A stretch of DNA of 7,159 bases. It comes from Flavobacteriales bacterium (GTDB lineage: Bacteria > Bacteroidota > Bacteroidia > Flavobacteriales > UBA7430). The DNA lies in contig NYWQ01000001.1 of the NCBI GenBank assembly GCA_002685115.1, positions 11,868 to 19,026 on the forward strand, written 5' to 3'. The notes under the pieces were generated by a model. The model saw only the letters and a program-made list of their open reading frames with translations, ran no database searches and had not been told where the DNA came from. Positions 1 through 5,556 of the stretch are shown piece by piece. Numbering within the stretch: the first letter of the stretch is position 1; the number at the start of each line of letters is the position of its first letter. The position numbers and the translations under genes are program-made.

Positions 1-210
1 AATCTCCCAGTTAACAGATTTGGAAAACTCAGCCGTAAAGAAACTTGATTCTCCAGCAGCAAAATCTACATCTGGGTTGCTAATTTGTAAATTTTCAACG
101 ACATTGAATTCGCCAAATTGATCGATTAAGGAAGGGCCTTGAAAACCTTCTTCACGTTCACATGAACTTAAAACTGTTCCTAAAACCAGGATATATAATA
201 CTCTTTTCAT
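1..210 (-). CDS. Putative surface lipoprotein, N-terminal part (runs off window)
   Basis: An open frame starts at an ATG at 210 and continues past the window edge, giving the first 70 codons. The N-terminus is a short type II signal peptide: MKR, a hydrophobic stretch, then the lipobox LSSC with Cys17 as the expected lipidated residue. The residues after it are EREEG. Acidic residues right after the Cys resemble the lipoprotein export signal known in Bacteroidota, so display on the cell surface is plausible but inferred. The visible mature part (about residues 30-70) looks like the first strands of an all-beta, Ig-like domain. It starts 18 nt after the stop of the 577-aa barrel gene, behind an A-rich leader, so it is probably co-transcribed and may work with the barrels. 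Function is not recognised; a partner or substrate-binding lipoprotein of the barrel pair is a guess. Confidence 0.8.
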   Translation of the reverse strand, partial: MKRVLYILVLGTVLSSCEREEGFQGPSLIDQFGEFNVVENLQISNPDVDFAAGESSFFTAEFSKSVNWEI

Positions 211-228
211 AAGGGATTTTTTTTAAAA

Positions 229-1962
229 TTAAAATTTCATGATGTAAATTACAGACATTCTATCGAAGCCGTAATCTTCTGTTCCCAATACTGAATTACT
301 CCAGCTATAATCTTGCCATAAAATTTGCAAATCGTTTTTGTTGTCAAATTCATAACGCAAACCCATACCAAATATTCTCTCAGACAATTCAGTCTCAAAA
401 AGCGTAAAATCCTCTACTACGTCATTACGGTCTCTAACTGCTACGTAATCAGAACCACTAGCCTCAATGGTCTCATACCCTAGTAAGTAATAAAACTTAT
501 CTGTCAACTCTAGGGTAAGACCCGCGTAGATTCTTTGTGTATTCAACTCAGTCTCAATAAAAGCCTGATCTCCTGATCTTTTAGTTTGGTCATTGGTATA
601 GCCCAATTGCATGGTTATTTGCTTGTCGTAATTCGGTAACATATTCTCAATATTCATGTCCAAATTGGCAGCTATGCTGTTGAATTTTTTTAAATCATCA
701 ACACCCAAACCTACAATTTCAGATAACATACCGTATTTTAAAGAAACAGAATAACGATCATCCTCATCAACACGCGTTAAAGCGAAGTCAAAACCTTGTC
801 GGTTAGGTGTTGCCAAACCGTAAGGATCGATGTTGTTGTACTGAGGGTAAAACTCTGCCAAACCAACTTCAATTTGAGAATTGTAAAAGGTCGGGTCATT
901 TTTAATATCCCACATCCCAACCGGACGAACAACTTGCTGGTTGGTGTAACGATCAAACATAAAGGCTTGCGTTTTGTATTTTAAACGACGCATTTGAGCA
1001 CCTGCACTTCTGTATCCTTGACCTACGTTTCTGTAAGATACCGAAAACTCCATATTGAATGGTTCATAAACAGACTTAAATGTTGCATAATTAAAATAAT
1101 CCTCAACCAAATTCTCCTTCACTACATTGTCTGAATCTTGGTTGTTCTCTGTAAACGATTTAGAAAACCCGGACTCTCCATCTAACTGAAATTTAAAATC
1201 GTCTAGTTTAGTATTTAAGCTATACGTACCTGTAAGAACCGGATTTTTAAAGTAACTCATATTATTAGAAGTTCCGGCAATATCGGCAAGGTTGATGTAA
1301 TTTACACCCGCAGAAATTTGAGCACTCTGTACCATCGTTACATTACCACCATAAAAAACACGATCGCTTATGGTGTTAAAGTTTGAAGGATTAATTCTAG
1401 AAGTAAACAAATTGAATTGCAGCTCTTCAATACCCTCTTTAAAACTCAAAGAGAAGTCTGTAGCCAACCCTTGTTGTCTCCAGGTATTGTTTCCTTTATA
1501 GAAATAATCGTAATGCATCATTTCAGAATACATATTAAAGATGTCGAGTGTATTGTCAAAGAGATCCTCGTTGTTGTTGTAGAAGGTAAAAGGTGACAAT
1601 TTATAATCCATATCCCCTACTTGGTAACGAATAGAATTTGCAATAAGTCCTCTTAAATAAAGCTCTCTTAGATCAAAAGTAACACCAGAACCCCAAAACC
1701 CACCGTATTCGTTTCGAACCCTAATAGTAGATCGGATATACGTATGTGCGTTTGGACGAATGTTGGCAGATAGATCTACAAGTGTATGACCGTATTCAGC
1801 TTTAGAAGCCGAAGTAGTATCGGTTTCTTCACCTTTCAATTCGTCTAAATTGTAAACCCCTCGAGCCAAGCCCGAAAGCCAGAATTTTTTACTATTCTCT
1901 TGTGCATATGAAGATGCTGAAAAAATAAATAAAAGCGAGATGACAGCTATTTTTTTTGTCAT
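229..1962 (-). CDS. Outer-membrane beta-barrel protein (577 aa), function unknown
   Basis: A 577-aa protein with a Sec signal peptide (MTKK, hydrophobic core, likely cleavage near SYA-QEN at residues 20-21). The mature chain is rich in alternating polar/aromatic segments typical of transmembrane beta-strands, for example around residues 95-120, 205-225, 405-415 and 475-500. It ends in MSVIYIMKF, with the C-terminal Phe usual for substrates of the outer-membrane assembly machinery. No plug domain, TonB box or SusD-like region is visible, so it is not a TonB-dependent receptor. A porin-like or export-type barrel is the best structural reading. Its ATG overlaps the TAA of the preceding 649-aa barrel gene by one base (TAATG), pointing to translational coupling, and a lipoprotein gene follows after 18 nt. 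The family is not recognised. Localisation is well supported; a role in glycan passage rests only on the neighbours. Confidence 0.88.
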   Translation of the reverse strand: MTKKIAVISLLFIFSASSYAQENSKKFWLSGLARGVYNLDELKGEETDTTSASKAEYGHTLVDLSANIRPNAHTYIRSTIRVRNEYGGFWGSGVTFDLRELYLRGLIANSIRYQVGDMDYKLSPFTFYNNNEDLFDNTLDIFNMYSEMMHYDYFYKGNNTWRQQGLATDFSLSFKEGIEELQFNLFTSRINPSNFNTISDRVFYGGNVTMVQSAQISAGVNYINLADIAGTSNNMSYFKNPVLTGTYSLNTKLDDFKFQLDGESGFSKSFTENNQDSDNVVKENLVEDYFNYATFKSVYEPFNMEFSVSYRNVGQGYRSAGAQMRRLKYKTQAFMFDRYTNQQVVRPVGMWDIKNDPTFYNSQIEVGLAEFYPQYNNIDPYGLATPNRQGFDFALTRVDEDDRYSVSLKYGMLSEIVGLGVDDLKKFNSIAANLDMNIENMLPNYDKQITMQLGYTNDQTKRSGDQAFIETELNTQRIYAGLTLELTDKFYYLLGYETIEASGSDYVAVRDRNDVVEDFTLFETELSERIFGMGLRYEFDNKNDLQILWQDYSWSNSVLGTEDYGFDRMSVIYIMKF

Positions 1963-1964
1963 TA
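1960..1964 (-). promoter_or_regulatory. TAATG stop/start overlap (translational coupling)
   Basis: Read on the minus strand, the stop codon of the 649-aa barrel gene (TAA, 1964-1962) shares its last base with the ATG of the 577-aa barrel gene (1962-1960). Such overlaps commonly let terminating ribosomes restart on the next gene, keeping two products in fixed ratio. Here that would join two outer-membrane barrels, as expected if they act together. No separate ribosome-binding site is evident; the upstream bases are A/T-rich. Confidence 0.75.
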
Positions 1965-3911
1965 GAATGATATTTTAAGTTCTAAACTGGTTTCTGTTCC
2001 TTTAAAATGGTCTTTTTGAAAACTTTTGTCTTCAAATTCGAACCATCGGTGTCTAATAAATATTGCAGTGTTTTTAGCTATGGTATAATCAATTCCTAAA
2101 CCATACCCGTTACCAAACTGATCTCTTGGTCTTTCAGTATTCACATCCAAGTCTGTTTTGTAATTGGCTATGGTTCTTTCAAAGCCAAGGTACCCGTTAA
2201 GTACAAACTTACTGTTCACAGCATAGTACGCCTCAAACTCGTTGTTGTATTGTTTTACATAGGCTTTATCTGATAAAACAGGAATAGCAGACCAAGATTC
2301 TTGTGCAGAGTAAACTCTACTTATAGAAAATAAATACAATTTAGAGGACAAGAATTTAGGGTGGTATTTGGCTTGAAATTCAATGCCGCTAAAATAGTTT
2401 CGGGTAAGTTCATCTCCCGTAAGGTTTACGGTTTCGTAAACATCTCTGTAAATAACCGATTGATTTCCATAAGGACCTACATTTGCAGGAAAGTTCCATC
2501 TCCAAAGACGAGAACGCGTTAATTGATTTACCGGATGGCCGAAGGTAAGTTGACTACTAAGGGCGTCAATTTCTCCAGAGGCACCAATGGCAAAAGATAA
2601 TTTTAATTCGTCTAAATCTATTTCAGTATTCAAGTTGATCCCTTGTCGGTTGTTCGACATCATTCCTAAAGAAGACATTTGACTTGCAAAAGGCTGAAGA
2701 ACAGCGGTACTACCTACAGAACCTGCAGCTAAATTATTTGAGTTGTTCTGCAAAATAGAGCTGTTTAAAAATACCGAATTGTTATTGATCACATTTGGAC
2801 TAATTCTAAACATGTGCGCTTCAATATTCACTTTATCAAAAATAGTAGGACTTGCAACTTTTAAATGCAATGCTTCTCCCCAATCACCATCTTCAGTTGA
2901 TGAAAGTGCGCGACCAAGACCTGCTTCTAACTTCACACCAAACTTTAACACCTTGAAATGAGACTCGAGCGTGGCTATGTTAAAGCCAAAACTTTCGTTC
3001 CCTACACTGTCTACATACGTTTTAGAATTAAAGGTGTTTATACCAATAAAGTTTCCACTTGGGAAGTTTTTACGTAGTTGCCCACCGTATGTATAATTAG
3101 GCATAATGGTAAAGCCACCGTTAAGTTCTGTTTTACCAAACAATGCTTTAAGGCTGGTATTTTTAGGCAAGTTACTTCCTTCTATAATCAGTCCTGTAAA
3201 GGCCTTTTCACCCCAACGTGTGTCTTGCTGAATGTTTCCACTGTTGTGAAAATCAAAATACCTTTGTTCTGAACTTGCGCCTAATGGATCCCAAGGATTG
3301 CGTTCGAACAAACTAAAACGGTTGTACCCTCTAAAAGAAGCCATGGTAAGATCACTAATAGAAGTCCAATGAATACCCCCAGCCTTCACCAAGAAAGAAC
3401 CAAAGTCTGTGTCGAAAGAACCGTACATACTGATCCCCAACTGCAAACCAAAACTTCCGGCCAAACGCGTTCCGTTTATAGGATCGTATATGGTAGGTCG
3501 ATTGCTTTGAGCAATCATGGCGCTGTATGTTGGCTTTACATTCCCTTCTAAAAATTGAAAGGTATACAAATCAAATCCCCAAGAAGTTTTTAAAGAAGGT
3601 CTACCCGAAAAATGCAAGGTTAATTGCGGGAGTTGACTGTCGTCACCAATAAACAAGACCTTGTCTTTGGTTACATCACCAATATTGTCAGTTAGCTGGT
3701 AAGGTAATTTATTGTGAGCAAAAGAACCAAGAAATCGGTACTCACCACTCAATTTAAACGTGTACAGTTGGGGCGCCTCGTCTTTTGGAAAGAGGCCAAT
3801 AAAACTCGAATTACCCTCGGATAAGTCTGGTTCAGCTTGTGCAAATAAGACTTGACTTCCTATAAGAATGAAGAAAGCAAGTAAAATGCTATTTTTGGAT
3901 TTTAGATACAT
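1962..3911 (-). CDS. Outer-membrane beta-barrel protein (649 aa), function unknown
   Basis: A 649-aa protein with a signal peptide (MYLKSKN, hydrophobic residues 9-23, likely cleavage near LFAQA at 23-26). The mature region has many amphipathic beta-strand segments with Tyr/Phe/Trp girdle-like residues, such as FKLSGEYRF near 52-60 and WGFDLYTFQF at 111-120. It ends in LELKISF with a terminal Phe, the usual barrel signature. Residues about 374-400 are rich in Asn and Ser and probably form a long loop. No TonB-dependent plug or SusC features are seen, and it is much longer than the roughly 300-aa PorP/SprF family. It starts 18 nt after the glycosidase stop and overlaps the next barrel gene by one base. 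The two barrels have similar general character but I see no clear alignment between them, so recent duplication is not supported. The specific family is not recognised; transport of a glycan product is inferred from context only. Confidence 0.88.
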   Translation of the reverse strand: MYLKSKNSILLAFFILIGSQVLFAQAEPDLSEGNSSFIGLFPKDEAPQLYTFKLSGEYRFLGSFAHNKLPYQLTDNIGDVTKDKVLFIGDDSQLPQLTLHFSGRPSLKTSWGFDLYTFQFLEGNVKPTYSAMIAQSNRPTIYDPINGTRLAGSFGLQLGISMYGSFDTDFGSFLVKAGGIHWTSISDLTMASFRGYNRFSLFERNPWDPLGASSEQRYFDFHNSGNIQQDTRWGEKAFTGLIIEGSNLPKNTSLKALFGKTELNGGFTIMPNYTYGGQLRKNFPSGNFIGINTFNSKTYVDSVGNESFGFNIATLESHFKVLKFGVKLEAGLGRALSSTEDGDWGEALHLKVASPTIFDKVNIEAHMFRISPNVINNNSVFLNSSILQNNSNNLAAGSVGSTAVLQPFASQMSSLGMMSNNRQGINLNTEIDLDELKLSFAIGASGEIDALSSQLTFGHPVNQLTRSRLWRWNFPANVGPYGNQSVIYRDVYETVNLTGDELTRNYFSGIEFQAKYHPKFLSSKLYLFSISRVYSAQESWSAIPVLSDKAYVKQYNNEFEAYYAVNSKFVLNGYLGFERTIANYKTDLDVNTERPRDQFGNGYGLGIDYTIAKNTAIFIRHRWFEFEDKSFQKDHFKGTETSLELKISF

Positions 3912-3929
3912 AAATACGGTCTAATATTT

Positions 3930-5276
3930 TTATTGGGGTACGGATAGTTTCCTCGTTTTCAGTTTAACTGGAGTACTTTGAGGCATACCTTCTTTTCTCG
4001 GATTGACATAAAATGGGATGTTTGCATAGGCAATTTTATCCTCATTATCTGTAACGTAAACAAACAAACGGTAGCCACCTTCTTCTTTTGGTGCTCTAAA
4101 CTCCACTTGATTTTGAGATTTTTTCTTGATTAAACCAGGCATAGCAGGCGGCTCTTTTTCTAAATCTCCACCCGATTTAGTATCCACACTTTCTGGATAT
4201 ATTTTGTACGAGTATTTGATCTTGTTTTGATCGTCTGAAGCAAAAACATTTGCGGAGTACATCTCTTCGGCAGTAAGGTAAATATCCTCGCCTTTTTGCT
4301 GGTTATTTAAGGATAAACTGTCTAAAGAAGGCGCTCTATTGTTTGGCCATTTGCCCGTCCACCCATGCGACACATAATCAATAACTTCTGTGCTTTGTCC
4401 TTTCATCGAAAACAAGCCGTACCAGGTAGCGGTTGTTTCTTGCTTTTGGCCCCATAAAAACACATACGAACCGATACACTTTTCTGTATCTGGTAAAATA
4501 CAATCGTTGTAACGAGAAGAATAACTAAGTGCTTTTTCGTGACTGGTTTGCTCTACCGGAGAAGACCATCTGGTTTTGGCTACCTCCCAATGTCCATCAG
4601 GACCCCATTCGGCAACAATGTAAGCCTTTTCCCAACCAGCAGTACGAATCAAATCTTTGATAATGCAAACTTCGCCATACGTATTAATGGAATAAATATC
4701 AATGTCTGGTGCTTGCTGCTGAACAAGTTTAACCTCTATGGGATCTAAACCGGCAGTTACCGTAGTTGTTGGGTGGTTAGGATCTACCTCATGTACCATT
4801 TTAGCAATGTCTTGAACGACGTCCCAAACTTTGGTATTGGAGTAAAAAAGATCCACTTCATTTCCTATCGACCACATTAATAAAGCAGGGTGGTCTTTGT
4901 ATTTTTTTACAACTGAAGTAAAATATTCGAGTTGTGCTCTATTTGCAGCTTCGTTGTCGTAATCGTATCCATGTCTTTCATGCTGTACCCACAAACCAAA
5001 CATAACCGTTAGGCCGTGTGCATGAGCTCTGTCAAGCACCTCTTGCGCACCATCTGCACTCCAAGTACGAATTGAGTTTCCTCCAGCAGCTACCAATTCA
5101 TCCAAATGGGTATCGCCACCAGCGCCTTTAATGTAATACGGTTCTCCACCTCTGGTAAGTTGCCACTGGCCGTCTTTTTGAACAACCTCAACTTTAATGG
5201 CTTGAGAAAAAACCATTGCAGTACTTAAAAATAAGAGACAGCTTAAAAGAAATTTACTGGGAATTGAAAATCTCAT
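3930..5276 (-). CDS. Exported clan GH-A glycoside hydrolase (GH2 TIM-barrel-like) with C-terminal Ig-like domain
   Basis: A 448-aa protein with a Sec signal peptide at about residues 1-25 (cleavage near FSQA) and no lipobox Cys at the cleavage site. Residues about 28-310 form a TIM barrel of the GH2-like type in clan GH-A. YYIKGAGG opens it, followed by GGNSIRTW (65-72) and GLWVQHERHG (94-103). WSIGNE then carries the presumed acid/base Glu140, VAEWG carries the presumed nucleophile Glu223, and FLWGQK near 273-278 fits the last strand. These two Glu, 83 residues apart on strands 4 and 7, imply a retaining mechanism. The N-terminal sandwich domains of true GH2 beta-galactosidases are absent. 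Residues about 314-426 form an all-beta Ig-like or cadherin-like domain. With no T9SS tail, it is probably periplasmic. Substrate is not readable; beta-glucan and other beta-linked glycans are possible. The start is fixed by the signal peptide, and the ATG lies 13 nt past a terminator-like hairpin. Confidence 0.87.
   Translation of the reverse strand: MRFSIPSKFLLSCLLFLSTAMVFSQAIKVEVVQKDGQWQLTRGGEPYYIKGAGGDTHLDELVAAGGNSIRTWSADGAQEVLDRAHAHGLTVMFGLWVQHERHGYDYDNEAANRAQLEYFTSVVKKYKDHPALLMWSIGNEVDLFYSNTKVWDVVQDIAKMVHEVDPNHPTTTVTAGLDPIEVKLVQQQAPDIDIYSINTYGEVCIIKDLIRTAGWEKAYIVAEWGPDGHWEVAKTRWSSPVEQTSHEKALSYSSRYNDCILPDTEKCIGSYVFLWGQKQETTATWYGLFSMKGQSTEVIDYVSHGWTGKWPNNRAPSLDSLSLNNQQKGEDIYLTAEEMYSANVFASDDQNKIKYSYKIYPESVDTKSGGDLEKEPPAMPGLIKKKSQNQVEFRAPKEEGGYRLFVYVTDNEDKIAYANIPFYVNPRKEGMPQSTPVKLKTRKLSVPQ
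3999..4337 (-). other. Ig-like C-terminal domain of the glycoside hydrolase
   Basis: Residues about 314-426 follow the TIM barrel after the linker PNNRAPSLDSL. The segment reads as alternating beta-strands (IYLTAEEMYSANVFASD, IKYSYKIYPES, QVEFRAP, GYRLFVYVTDNEDKIAYANIPFYV). This is the pattern of an Ig-like or cadherin-like sandwich in which a 'YRLFVYVTD' strand and an 'ANIPFYV' strand close the fold. Such domains often act as spacers or accessory modules in exported glycosidases. No carbohydrate-binding aromatic patch is obvious. The last residues (about 427-448) are basic and probably unstructured. Confidence 0.6.
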
Positions 5277-5289
5277 TGCGTAGGATTTA

Positions 5290-5327
5290 AAAAAAGCACG
5301 CTATTGAAATGAATAGCGTGCTTTTTT
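5290..5327 (-). terminator. Perfect 16-bp hairpin with U-tail between binding-protein gene and glycosidase gene
   Basis: AAAAAAGCACGCTATT (5290-5305) and its exact reverse complement (5312-5327) flank a 6-nt loop (5306-5311). On the minus strand the hairpin starts 4 nt after the stop of the 532-aa gene. Its GC-containing core is followed by a run of seven U, the form of an intrinsic terminator. The A/T tails are symmetrical, so it could also work on the plus strand, although no plus-strand gene ends here. It ends 13 nt before the glycosidase ATG, so the downstream genes need read-through, processing, or a promoter I cannot see. Partial termination would lower downstream expression relative to the secreted binding protein. 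Confidence 0.88.
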
Positions 5328-5331
5328 GATT

Positions 5332-5556
5332 TTACTTATTTTCTTTACTAAACTTATTGAATGAAACGTTACCGTTTGTATTAATCAGCTTAATCGTATA
5401 GATACCCATTGGTAACATGGAAATATCTACTTTGTTGATTGTATTGTAAATCGATAGTACTTTTTGACCTGTAATAGAATACATTTCTAAAGAAGTAATT
5501 TGAGCTCCTACATTTATAAAGTCACTCGAAGGGTTTGGATAAATTAGGTTAACCTC
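5332..5556 (-). other. T9SS type A C-terminal sorting domain
   Basis: Residues about 459-532 of the 532-aa protein match the familiar Bacteroidota sorting tail in order: LIYPNPSSDFINV, a strand with LEMYSITGQKVL, a VDISMLPMGIYTIKL block, and a short final strand ending KFSKENK. This tail targets Sec-exported proteins to the type IX secretion pore and is normally removed on secretion. Its presence implies that the host encodes a T9SS elsewhere. Confidence 0.92.

Noticed and set aside
796..984. Plus-strand open frame of 62 codons opposite the 577-aa barrel gene
   Set aside because: It lies wholly inside a well-supported minus-strand gene, and its translation shows no signal, domain or coherent composition. 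The other plus-strand frames of 60-84 codons (2743-2961, 3078-3272, 3369-3551, 4539-4748, 5681-5932, 6251-6505, 6653-6874) fail for the same reason.
229..3911. Barrel genes as a SusC or other TonB-dependent receptor
   Set aside because: Both are too short, lack a plug domain and TonB box, and neither is followed by a recognisable SusD.
229..3911. The two barrels as recent tandem duplicates
   Set aside because: Lengths, N-termini and internal motifs differ, and no shared block is visible beyond the general strand pattern and terminal Phe.
5349..5356. TAAGTTTA on the minus strand as a flavobacterial -7 box for the glycosidase gene
   Set aside because: The consensus ends in G (TAnnTTTG), no TTG lies 17-19 nt upstream, and the site is before the terminator hairpin, so it would not bypass it.
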